From positions 868,001 to 932,000 of the forward strand of contig NZ_JAKUDO010000001.1 in assembly GCF_022436485.1 (NCBI RefSeq): DNA of 64,000 bases, in the 5' to 3' direction. Positions 57,274 to 64,000 of the stretch are shown here, piece by piece. The notes below the pieces were generated by a model, which worked only from the letters and a program-made list of their open reading frames with translations, was not told where the DNA came from and ran no database searches. Made by a program: the position numbers and the translations under genes. Within the stretch, counting starts at the first letter, position 1, and each line of letters begins with the position of its first letter. The stretch is from Agrococcus sp. ARC_14 (GTDB lineage Bacteria > Actinomycetota > Actinomycetes > Actinomycetales > Microbacteriaceae).

Positions 57274-58124
57274 AGCACGCCGATGATGAGGCTGCGGCCA
57301 CCGTGCACCGGGTGGCGGCGCTGGTCGCCGGTGGGCTGTCGCTCGAGCGGGCATGGGCGGTGCTGGGCACGGATGCCGCTGCGCTCGGCGCGCAGACCGG
57401 GGGCGGCGGGGCTGGCGGCCGCACGGGCGGCGGGCTTGCGGTGGCGGTGCTTGCGGTCGCGCAGGAGACGGGTGCGCCGATGGCGCCGACCCTCGAGCGG
57501 CTCGCAGGGCTGCTGCGGGAGCAGGCGGCGCAGCGGCGTGCGCTCGAGGCTGCGCTCGCGGGGCCGCGAGCGACGGCGAAGCTCGTGATGGTGCTGCCGA
57601 TCGTGGGGCTCGGGTTCGGGCTGGCGCTGGGGCTCGATGTGCTGGGCGCTGCCGCCGGCGGGGGCATCGGCACCTGGTCGGTGCTCGCGGGCGCAGCGCT
57701 GCTGGTCGCCGCGTGGGTGTGGTCGCGGGCGATCGTGCGGCGGGCGGCTCGGGGCGATCCTGCGCCCGGGCTCGCCCTCGACCTCGTGGCGGTGGCGCTC
57801 GCGGGTGGAGGCGCGGCCGACCGAGCCCGGGAGGTCGCGGCGACTGCGCTCGAGGATGCGGGGGTGCGTGCGAGCGGCTGGGATGCCGTGGACGAGGCAC
57901 TTCATCTCGCGCGCCGCGCCGGTGTGCCGGTGCGCGGCCTGCTGCTGGCGGAGGCGTCGGCCGCGCGCACGCGCGCCAGGCTCGACGGCGAGGCGCGTGC
58001 GCAGCGGGCCGCGGTGCAGCTGGCACTGCCACTGGGCGCCTGCGTGCTGCCGGCGTTCTCTCTGCTGGTGATCGTGCCGCTCGTGGTCTCGATGCTGGAG
58101 GGCGCGCTGACGCCGCTCGCGTAG
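57270..58124 (+). CDS. Tad pilus membrane protein, TadB and TadC domains in one chain
   Basis: This 284-residue protein has an N-terminal type II secretion F-like segment (LVAGGLSLERAW, ETGAPMAPTLERLAGLLREQ) followed by two helices (about 108-155). A second F-like segment then appears (LDLVAVALAGGGAADRAREV, RRAGVPVRGLLLAEA) with a closing pair of helices (about 248-280). Mycobacteria encode these halves as separate TadB-like and TadC-like proteins (Rv3658c, Rv3657c). Here one short chain seems to hold both. It overlaps the ATPase gene (ATGA). Confidence 0.8.
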   Translation: MKHADDEAAATVHRVAALVAGGLSLERAWAVLGTDAAALGAQTGGGGAGGRTGGGLAVAVLAVAQETGAPMAPTLERLAGLLREQAAQRRALEAALAGPRATAKLVMVLPIVGLGFGLALGLDVLGAAAGGGIGTWSVLAGAALLVAAWVWSRAIVRRAARGDPAPGLALDLVAVALAGGGAADRAREVAATALEDAGVRASGWDAVDEALHLARRAGVPVRGLLLAEASAARTRARLDGEARAQRAAVQLALPLGACVLPAFSLLVIVPLVVSMLEGALTPLA

Positions 58125-58164
58125 CGCGGGCCGGAGCGCGCCGCCCGCGCTGGCGGGGCGCGTC

Positions 58165-58208
58165 GCGCTGCGCGCGCCGCTGCCGCCGCCGCTGCCGCCG
58201 CCGCCGCC
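58165..58208 (+). repeat. GCC/GCT-rich low-complexity stretch
   Basis: A run of GCC and GCT triplets sits between the TadB/C gene and the palindrome. It is simple-sequence DNA with no coding role visible. Confidence 0.5.
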
Positions 58209-58270
58209 CACAGGGTGTCGGGTTGGTGCACGAATGTCGCGACACTCGTGCACCAACCCGACAATCTGTG
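58209..58270. repeat. 62-bp near-perfect palindrome in the Tad locus
   Basis: TGTCGGGTTGGTGCACGA (58216-58233) pairs perfectly with 58246-58263. The centre TGTCGCGACA (58235-58244) is itself palindromic. CACAG (58209-58213) and CTGTG (58266-58270) extend the arms. It lies between the membrane-protein gene and a tiny leaderless gene, so it could terminate or process the Tad transcript. Confidence 0.75.
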
Positions 58271-58284
58271 CGGTGCCCGGCCGA

Positions 58285-58290
58285 TAGCGT
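58285..58290 (+). promoter_or_regulatory. Leaderless -10 box of the 42-residue gene
   Basis: TAGCGT ends six bases before the ATG at 58297. The spacing equals that of other leaderless genes here, which supports a real start. Confidence 0.5.
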
Positions 58291-58296
58291 GCGGGC

Positions 58297-58425
58297 ATGC
58301 GGAACCTCTTCAGCACCGTCGTCAACTGGTTCGCCGCCCTCTTCGCGGCGAACGGCGGCGCGCCGCATCCGATCGTCGCGACCGACGACCCGCGTCCGCC
58401 CAGGCGCCGCCGCTGGCGCCGCTGA
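58297..58425 (+). CDS. 42-residue protein, hydrophobic N-terminus and Arg-rich tail
   Basis: This short frame starts MRNLFSTVVNWFAALFAANG, an amphipathic or membrane-seeking helix, and ends DPRPPRRRRWRR. I recognise no family. Support comes from the leaderless promoter spacing, high GC at third positions and the location inside the Tad locus after a palindrome. It could be a membrane-active peptide or a small accessory factor, but function is unknown. The gap to the pilin-like gene is 102 bp. Confidence 0.5.
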   Translation: MRNLFSTVVNWFAALFAANGGAPHPIVATDDPRPPRRRRWRR

Positions 58426-58527
58426 CGCAGCGAGCTCGGAGCGCTCCCTCCACAGGCAGCGCTGACGGCCGCACACGGCCGCGCCACCCTGCCGCACCCT
58501 TGGGGCTCCCAAGGGAAGGAGGCGAGC

Positions 58528-58701
58528 ATGAGGATGCTCGAGAGGCTGGTGCACGAGGAGGCCGGCGCGGCGACCGCCGAGTACGTCATCGCGACGATGG
58601 CGGCGGTCGGCTTCGCAGGTCTGCTGGTGGTGATCCTGCGCTCGGATGAGGTGCGCGGGATCCTCACCGACATGGTGCAGCGCGCGCTGACGGTGCAGTA
58701 G
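58528..58701 (+). CDS. DUF4244 Flp pilin-like protein
   Basis: This 57-residue protein has the pilin-like N-terminus EEAGAATAEYVIATMAAVGF, with a cleavage-like Gly and following hydrophobic helix, and ends DMVQRALTVQ. DUF4244 proteins occur at this point of actinobacterial Tad loci and are probable pilus subunits. AAGGAGG five bases before the ATG is a strong ribosome-binding site, consistent with high expression of a structural subunit. It is too short for many gene finders. Confidence 0.85.
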   Translation: MRMLERLVHEEAGAATAEYVIATMAAVGFAGLLVVILRSDEVRGILTDMVQRALTVQ

Positions 58702-58704
58702 CCG

Positions 58705-59067
58705 ATGGCAGTGCGGGAGGCGGCCCGGCGCAGGGCGCAAGCCCTCGCGGGTCGTCGCCTGCGCGGCGACGGCGAGCTCGGTGCAGTGACGGCCGAGCTC
58801 GCCGCGGCGCTGCCCGCTGCCGTGCTGGCGATCGCGATCGCCGTCGGGGCGGTCGCCGCGACCGCCGCGCAGGTGAGCCTGGAGCAGTCGGCGGGCGCCG
58901 CGGCGCGGGCGGCCGGGCGCGGTGATGATCCTGCGCTGTATGGCGACGGTGCGGCGCTGCGGATCGAGCAGCAGGGCGAGCTGGTCTGCGCGGTGCTCAG
59001 TCGGGAGGCTCTCGGTGGGGCGCTGGAGCTGACGGCGCGCAGCTGTGCGCATGGGGGAGGGCGGTGA
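58705..59067 (+). CDS. TadE-family pilus protein
   Basis: This 120-residue protein has a basic N-terminus, then GELGAVTAELAAALPAAVLAIAIAVG, the TadE-like Glu-bearing membrane helix. The short extracytoplasmic part has one or two Cys. TadE proteins are minor pilins or pilus assembly factors. It begins three bases after the pilin-like gene and overlaps the following gene by four (GTGA), so it belongs to the same operon. Confidence 0.85.
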   Translation: MAVREAARRRAQALAGRRLRGDGELGAVTAELAAALPAAVLAIAIAVGAVAATAAQVSLEQSAGAAARAAGRGDDPALYGDGAALRIEQQGELVCAVLSREALGGALELTARSCAHGGGR

Positions 59068-59549
59068 CAGCCCGGTCTCGTGACGCCTGTCGGCCTGCGG
59101 CCGACGGGCTCCTCGACCTGCGGAGGTGGGCCGACGGGCTCCTCGACCTGCGGAGGTGGGCCGACGGGCTCCTCGACCTGCGGAGGTGGGGCGAGGGGCA
59201 GCTCGACGCACGAGGGTGGGGCGACGAGCGCGGGGCGGGTGCCGCACTGGCGCTCGCCGTTGCCACCGCGGCGCTGCTGCTTGCGATGCTGATCGTCGGG
59301 GCCGGCACCGCCGCCATCGCGCAGGCGCGCGCCGCCTCGGCAGCCGATGCCGCGGCGCTGGCCGCGGCGGACGCGCTCTCCGGCTTCGTCGACGGCAGCC
59401 CGTGCGCGCTCGCGCAGGCCGTCGCCGCGGCCAGCGGCGCGCGGCTCGACGAATGCCGCATCGACGGGCTCGACGCGCGCGTGACGGCCAGCGTCCCGGT
59501 CGGGCCGCTGCACGCATCCGTCACCGCACTGGCGGGGCCGCCACGGTGA
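59064..59549 (+). CDS. TadE-like protein with repeat-derived N-terminus
   Basis: This 161-residue protein has a family core at about 54-161: GAGAALALAVATAALLLAML, then AQARAASAADAAALAAADAL. It matches the second TadE-like protein of mycobacterial Tad loci (Rv3654c type). In relatives the core begins near the start codon. Here 50 extra residues precede it, including three tandem ADGLLDLRRW units and a decayed fourth, encoded by 30-bp repeats. The GTG start overlaps TadE. No alternative start lies between the repeats and the core, so the extension is probably translated. Confidence 0.8.
   Translation: MTARSRDACRPAADGLLDLRRWADGLLDLRRWADGLLDLRRWGEGQLDARGWGDERGAGAALALAVATAALLLAMLIVGAGTAAIAQARAASAADAAALAAADALSGFVDGSPCALAQAVAAASGARLDECRIDGLDARVTASVPVGPLHASVTALAGPPR
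59074..59220 (+). repeat. Extragenic repeat and 30-bp tandem array inside a Tad gene
   Basis: 59074-59120 resembles 53941-53987 over about 47 bases (GGTCTCGTGACGCC shared exactly; CTCCTCGACCTGCGG versus CTCCTCGACCTACGG). The 30-bp unit from CCGACGGGCT to CGGAGGTGGG is then repeated at 59101, 59131 and 59161 without change. A fourth copy at 59191-59220 matches 21 of 30 positions. All lie in frame in the TadE-like gene. Confidence 0.88.
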
Positions 59550-59686
59550 CCGCGCGGCGCTCGCGATCGCCTCCGCCGCCAGCGAACGTGCCGCACGGCG
59601 GGAGGAGAGCGCAGCGACACCGTGTGTATTGTGTCGATCCGTGGCCTAGTCGGGCCCGGCAACCCCAAGAAGCAGTGAGCGTGAGC

Positions 59687-62437
59687 ATGGGCAAGAAGCT
59701 CGTCATCGTCGAGTCCCCGGCCAAGGGCAAGACGATCGAGCGGTACCTGGGTGAGGGATACCAGGTGCTGGCATCGGTCGGACACATCCGCGACCTCGTG
59801 AGCCCGCGTGACCTGCCCGCCGAGCTGAAGAAGGGGCCGTACGGCAAGTTCGCGGTCGATGTCGAGAACGGCTTCACTCCTTACTACGTGGTGAGCGACG
59901 AGAAGAAGAAGACCGTCGCCGAGCTCAAGAAGGCGCTCAAGGACGCCGACGAGCTCATCCTCGCGACGGATGAGGACCGCGAGGGCGAGGCCATCGCGTG
60001 GCACCTGCTCGAGGTGCTGAAGCCCAAGGTGCCGGTGAAGCGGATGGTGTTCCACGAGATCACCGAGGAGGCGATCCAGCAGGCGAAGGACCAGATGCGC
60101 GAGCTGAACATGCCGCTCGTCGACGCGCAGGAGACTCGCCGCATCCTCGACCGCCTGTACGGCTATGAGGTCAGCCCCGTGCTGTGGCGCAAGGTGCGGC
60201 AGGGCCTCAGCGCCGGCCGCGTGCAGTCGCCCACCGCACGCCTCATCGTCGACCGCGAGCGCGAGCGCATGGCGTTCATCGCCGCCGACTACTGGAGCCT
60301 CACCGCGCAGTTCGAGGCGCCGTCCTCGGAGGCGTCGAGCAGCCGCTTCGGTGCCCGCCTGGTGCGCCTCGACGGCGCCCGCGTCGCCACCGGCAGCGAC
60401 TTCGACGACCGCGGTCAGATCAAGGGCGTGCGCACGATCCTCGACGCGCCCGCGGCCGAGTCGCTCGCGGCAGAGCTCGAGCAGACGAGCTTCAAGGTCG
60501 CTGGCGTCGAGTCGAAGCCCTACCGCCGCCGCCCCTCCGCACCGTTCACGACGTCCACGCTCCAGCAGGAGGCCGGCCGCAAGCTCAAGCTGTCGGCGAA
60601 GCAGGCGATGTCGGTCGCCCAGTCGCTCTACGAGCAGGGCTACATCACCTATATGCGCACCGACTCGCCTGCGCTCTCGAAGCAGGCGATCAATGCAGCG
60701 CGCTCACAGGCGACCGCGCTCTACGGCGCGGGCTCGATCCCGGCGGCCGCCCGCCACTACGTGGGCAAGTCGAAGTCGGCGCAGGAGGCGCACGAGGCGA
60801 TCCGGCCCTCAGGCGAGACCTTCCGCACTCCGAACGAGGTGCGCAGCTCGCTGACCCCGAACGAGCAGCGCCTCTACGAGCTGATCTGGAAGCGCACCGT
60901 CGCCAGCCAGATGATCGACGCGACCGGCCAGACGGCGACCATCACCATCGCGAGCGACAAGACCAGCCGCGGCGTCGCCGAGTTCACCGCATCCGGCACC
61001 GTCATCACCGAGCCGGGATTCCTGCAGGCCTACGAGGAGTCGAAGGATGTGGGCCGCTATGCCGATGAGGCACAGGCGAGCGCCTCGGCGGATGAGTCGA
61101 GGCTGCCGGACGTCAAGGAGGGCGCCGGGGTCGACCTGGCGGAGCTGGAGCGCAAGGATCACGCCACGACCCCGCCGCCGCGCTACACCGAGGCGAGCCT
61201 CGTCAAGGCGCTCGAGGAGCTCGAGATCGGCCGCCCATCGACCTACGCGTCGATCATCGACACGATCGTGCGTCGCGGCTTCGTCACGCAGCGCGGCGGT
61301 GCGCTCGTGCCGAACTGGATCGCCTTCTCGACCATCAAGCTGCTCGAGGACAATCTGGGCGACTACGTCGACTACGACTTCACCGCCGAGATGCTCGCCG
61401 ACCTCGACCGCATCGCCGACGGCGAGCTCGACCGCCAGGACTGGCTGCAGCGCTTCTACTTCGGCAGCGAGGTGCGACCAGGCCTGAAGTCGACGGTCGA
61501 GAACCTGGGCGACATCGACGCCCGCGCCATCAACTCGATCCCGGTCGCCGAGGGCGTCACGCTGCGCGTCGGGCAGTACGGCCCGTACCTCGAGGGCGTC
61601 GGGGCCGACGGCGAGGTCAAGCGCGCGAACATCCCAGAGGACCTCACCCCCGATCAGCTCACGCCCGAGAAGGCGCAGGAGCTCTTCGCCGCAGAGCCCG
61701 TGCAGGACCGCGTGCTCGGCACGCACCCCGAGACCGGGCTCGACGTGGTCGTGAAGAACGGCCGGTTCGGGCCGTACATCGAGGAGTCGCTGCCGGTCGA
61801 GCTCGACGACGAGGGCAAGCCCGTCGTGCCCAAGAAGGGCAAGACCGCGCTCAAGCCGCGTCGGGCATCCCTGTTCAAGGCCATGGAGCCGGAGAGCGTC
61901 GACATCGAGACCGCGCTGCAGCTGCTGAGCCTGCCGCGCGTCGTGGGCGTCGACCCGGAGTCGGGCACCGAGATCACCGCGCGCCCAGGCCGCTACGGCC
62001 CGTTCCTGTCGAAGGGCGAGGACACCCGCTCGCTCGACGAGGAGGACCAGATCTTCTCGATCACGCTCGAGCAGGCGGTCGAGAAGTTCGCGCAGCCGAA
62101 GTACGGCGCGCGAAAGGCGGCCTCGGCGCTCAAGGAGTTCGACGCAGACCCGGTCAGCGGCAAGGCCATCAAGCTGCGCGACGGCCGCTTCGGGCCATAT
62201 GTGACCGACGGCGAGACGAACGCGACGATCCCGCGCGGCGAGGATGTCGCGGCCGTCACCTTCGAGCGCGCGGTCGAGCTGCTGCAGATCAAGCGCGACA
62301 AGGGCCCGACCAAGAAGCCCGTGCGCCGCACTGCCGCCAAGAAGCCGGCTGCGAAGAAGCCTGCCGCCAAGAAGCCGGCTGCGAAGAAGCCCGCGGCGAA
62401 GAAGCCAGCCGCCAAGAAGACCCCGCCCGCCGAGTGA
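59687..62437 (+). CDS. topA: DNA topoisomerase I
   Basis: This 916-residue type IA enzyme starts KKLVIVESPAKGKTIERYLG (catalytic E9). It has the Toprim acidic residues D95, D97 and E99 (ATDEDREGEA) and the active-site Y322 in YITYMRTDSP. The C-terminus has no Cys zinc fingers but carries several topoisomerase C-terminal repeats (GRFGPYI, GRYGPFL, GRFGPYV). It ends in a Lys/Ala/Pro tail of about six KKPAA units, typical of actinobacteria. GTG codons at 59675 and 59681 are alternative starts. It follows the Tad locus, as in mycobacteria. Confidence 0.95.
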   Translation: MGKKLVIVESPAKGKTIERYLGEGYQVLASVGHIRDLVSPRDLPAELKKGPYGKFAVDVENGFTPYYVVSDEKKKTVAELKKALKDADELILATDEDREGEAIAWHLLEVLKPKVPVKRMVFHEITEEAIQQAKDQMRELNMPLVDAQETRRILDRLYGYEVSPVLWRKVRQGLSAGRVQSPTARLIVDRERERMAFIAADYWSLTAQFEAPSSEASSSRFGARLVRLDGARVATGSDFDDRGQIKGVRTILDAPAAESLAAELEQTSFKVAGVESKPYRRRPSAPFTTSTLQQEAGRKLKLSAKQAMSVAQSLYEQGYITYMRTDSPALSKQAINAARSQATALYGAGSIPAAARHYVGKSKSAQEAHEAIRPSGETFRTPNEVRSSLTPNEQRLYELIWKRTVASQMIDATGQTATITIASDKTSRGVAEFTASGTVITEPGFLQAYEESKDVGRYADEAQASASADESRLPDVKEGAGVDLAELERKDHATTPPPRYTEASLVKALEELEIGRPSTYASIIDTIVRRGFVTQRGGALVPNWIAFSTIKLLEDNLGDYVDYDFTAEMLADLDRIADGELDRQDWLQRFYFGSEVRPGLKSTVENLGDIDARAINSIPVAEGVTLRVGQYGPYLEGVGADGEVKRANIPEDLTPDQLTPEKAQELFAAEPVQDRVLGTHPETGLDVVVKNGRFGPYIEESLPVELDDEGKPVVPKKGKTALKPRRASLFKAMEPESVDIETALQLLSLPRVVGVDPESGTEITARPGRYGPFLSKGEDTRSLDEEDQIFSITLEQAVEKFAQPKYGARKAASALKEFDADPVSGKAIKLRDGRFGPYVTDGETNATIPRGEDVAAVTFERAVELLQIKRDKGPTKKPVRRTAAKKPAAKKPAAKKPAAKKPAAKKPAAKKTPPAE

Positions 62438-63069
62438 TGTCCGGCGCGTTCATCACGCTCGAGGGCGGCGACGGCTCGGGCAAGACGACACAGGCCGGGC
62501 TGCTGCAGGCCTGGCTCGAGGAGCAGGGCCGCACGGTGGTGCGCACGCGCGAGCCGGGCGGCACCGAGCTCGGCATCGAGATCCGCAGGCTCGTGCAGCA
62601 CACCGAGGGGCACGTCGCACCGCGTGCCGAGGCGCTGCTCTACGCCGCCGATCGCGCGCAGCACGTGGCGACGCTCGTGCGCCCCGCGCTCGAGCGCGGC
62701 GAGGTCGTGCTGCAGGATCGCTACCTCGACTCGTCCGTCGCCTACCAGGGCGCGGGTCGCGAGCTCGACGGCACGCAGATCCGCGACCTGTCGCTGTGGG
62801 CGACCGACGGGCTGCTGCCGCATCTGACGATCCTCCTCGACATCGATCCGGCGGCCGGCCGAGAGCGGATGGCGGGCCGTGCGGATGCGCCGTACGACCG
62901 GCTCGAGGACACCGGGCTCGACTTCGCCGAGCGCGTGCGCGACGCCTACCTGGCTCTCGCCGAGGCCGAGCCGACGCGCTTCGCCGTCGTCGAGGCATCC
63001 GGGAGTCCCGACGAGGTCCACGCGCGCGTGGTGTCGCCTGTGCGTGCGATGCTCGACACGCGGCGCTGA
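62437..63069 (+). CDS. tmk: Thymidylate kinase
   Basis: This 210-residue kinase has the P-loop EGGDGSGKTTQAGLL, the DRX motif in QDRYLDSSVAYQG and RTREPGGTELG, and a short lid. It makes dTDP from dTMP. The ATG shares its A with the topA stop codon (TGATG), so translation is coupled. A GTG one codon earlier is in frame but less likely. Confidence 0.95.
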   Translation: MSGAFITLEGGDGSGKTTQAGLLQAWLEEQGRTVVRTREPGGTELGIEIRRLVQHTEGHVAPRAEALLYAADRAQHVATLVRPALERGEVVLQDRYLDSSVAYQGAGRELDGTQIRDLSLWATDGLLPHLTILLDIDPAAGRERMAGRADAPYDRLEDTGLDFAERVRDAYLALAEAEPTRFAVVEASGSPDEVHARVVSPVRAMLDTRR

Positions 63070-63096
63070 GAGCGCGGCTGACGTGGGGGAGCGCGC

Positions 63097-64000
63097 ATGA
63101 CAGGCGGATGGAGCGAGATCGTCGGCCAGGCCGGCGCCGTCGCGCAGCTGCAGCGCGCGGCGGGCGACGACGGCGGTGCCGAGTCCAGCGGTGCGATGAC
63201 GCACGCCTGGCTGCTCACCGGGCCGCCGGGATCCGGGCGCTCGAACCTCGCTTATGCGTTCGCGACCGCGCTGCTCTCGCCGCCCGGCGGCATCGATCCC
63301 GAGGTGGCGACGCTCGTCGCGGCGCGCACGCACCCCGACCTGGTGACGCTCTCGACCGAGGGCGTGCTCATCACCATCGCGCAGGCACGTGCCGTCGTGC
63401 GGCGGGCGTCACTCGCGCCATCGGCCGCCCGCTATCGCGTCGTGGTGGTCGAGGATGCCGACCGGATGGCCGAGCGCACCTCGAACGCGCTGCTCAAGGC
63501 GCTCGAGGAGCCGCCGCCGGAGACGGTCTGGATCCTCTGCGCGCCCAGCGAGGCCGACCTGCTGCCCACCATCCGCTCGCGGGTGCGCACGCTCACGCTG
63601 CAGGTGCCAGACCCTGCAGAGGTCGCGAGGCTGCTCGTCGAGCGCGACGGGGTCGACCCCGCGATCGCCGACCGTGCGGCTCGCGAGGCCCAGAGCCACA
63701 TCGGCATGGCGCGCAGGCTCGCCACGAGCGAGGAGGCCCGCGCCCGGCGGGCGGAGACGCTGGAGATCGCGATGCGGGTCTCGACCGCGGCATCCGCCGT
63801 GCTCGCCGCCGCCCGCTACGTCGAGATCGCCACCGCCGACGCCGACGCGCTCTCCGCCGAGCGCGACGAGGCCGAACGTGCCCAGGCGCTGCACCAACTG
63901 GGCATCGAGCCGGGCGGCACGGTGCCGCCGCAGCTGCGTCGCCAGCTGAAGGAGCTCGAGGAGGCGCAGAAGCAGCGCGCCAAGCGCGGCATGCGCGACG
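63097..64000 (+). CDS. holB: DNA polymerase III subunit delta' (partial, cut by window end)
   Basis: The frame is open from 63097 to the window end (301 codons) with no stop. It starts TGGWSEIVGQAGAVAQLQR and has a degenerate P-loop GPPGSGRS that lacks the Lys. VVVVEDADRMAERTSNALL, KALEEPPPETVWIL and TIRSRVRTLTL match the clamp-loader stator subunit. Delta' does not hydrolyse ATP, in line with the altered P-loop. It follows tmk by 27 bp, the usual order. The C-terminus lies outside the window. Confidence 0.92.
   Translation, partial: MTGGWSEIVGQAGAVAQLQRAAGDDGGAESSGAMTHAWLLTGPPGSGRSNLAYAFATALLSPPGGIDPEVATLVAARTHPDLVTLSTEGVLITIAQARAVVRRASLAPSAARYRVVVVEDADRMAERTSNALLKALEEPPPETVWILCAPSEADLLPTIRSRVRTLTLQVPDPAEVARLLVERDGVDPAIADRAAREAQSHIGMARRLATSEEARARRAETLEIAMRVSTAASAVLAAARYVEIATADADALSAERDEAERAQALHQLGIEPGGTVPPQLRRQLKELEEAQKQRAKRGMRD

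Noticed and set aside
58165..58208. GCC/GCT triplet run as a small gene
   Set aside because: It has no start signal and is simple-sequence DNA between a stop codon and a palindrome.
56020..59517. Long minus-strand frames across the whole Tad locus
   Set aside because: They cross several well-supported plus-strand genes, have no domain signatures and are dominated by Arg, Ala and Pro, as expected for shadow frames at this GC content.

Overview
The window is 64 kb of very GC-rich, gene-dense chromosome with strong third-position GC bias. Gene content and order point to an actinobacterium of the family Microbacteriaceae, perhaps an Agrococcus-like genus. The evidence is the L10 leader before rplJL, dnaX-recR followed by lysC-asd, acs next to a Tad locus that leads into topA-tmk-holB, malate:quinone oxidoreductase, and many leaderless genes with a TANNNT box 6-7 nt before the start codon. 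Genus is inference. No rRNA, CRISPR array, prophage, insertion sequence with a transposase or secondary-metabolite cluster is visible.

Layout. 1-9 kb: a hydrolase and a YqaJ-like nuclease, a phosphotransferase, two two-component systems (OmpR type and NarL type) and an acyltransferase. 8.4-9.6 kb: rplJ-rplL with leader and terminator. 9.6-13.4 kb: HXXEE membrane protein, HhH protein, metallo-hydrolase, an apparent DUF6226 remnant and an ABC exporter. 13.4-18.8 kb: a ROK repressor and a ChvE/GguAB-type monosaccharide ABC transporter that share a candidate operator. 18.8-28.2 kb: alkyltransferase-like protein, cystathionine beta-synthase and gamma-synthase, NiaP-like transporter, two SRPBCC proteins with an ArsR-type regulator, an amidohydrolase and a Bcr/CflA-type exporter. 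28.3-35.6 kb: HerA-like ATPase, a histidine kinase, a single-domain response regulator, tRNA-Ser and a large secreted subtilase. 35.6-39.8 kb: pta-ackA and a DUF2231/cytochrome-b5 membrane protein. 39.8-45.7 kb: SRP RNA, dnaX-recR and lysC-asd. 45.8-53.9 kb: a small charged protein, mqo, a LuxR-type regulator, tdk, a secreted protein, tRNA-Pro, a metallophosphoesterase with a PASTA penicillin-binding protein, and DUF4177-RidA. 54-64 kb: acs, a Tad/Flp pilus locus, topA, tmk and holB (cut by the window end).

Themes. Acetate metabolism appears twice: pta-ackA and acs. Aspartate-family and sulfur amino-acid metabolism is represented by lysC-asd and cbs-metB. DNA replication and repair genes include dnaX, recR, topA, tmk and holB. 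The Tad locus has an ATPase, one protein that seems to fuse the TadB and TadC domains, a DUF4244 pilin-like peptide, a TadE protein and a second TadE-like protein.

The most unusual signal is a set of structured repeats. One family has a GTCTCG...CTCGACC architecture; part of it lies inside a Tad gene, where a 30-bp unit is tandemly amplified in frame. A second family makes a 10-bp stem with a GAAA/GAAC loop and shows compensatory base changes between three copies. A third is a pair of inverted-repeat elements flanking cbs-metB. A further 42-bp palindrome lies inside dnaX.
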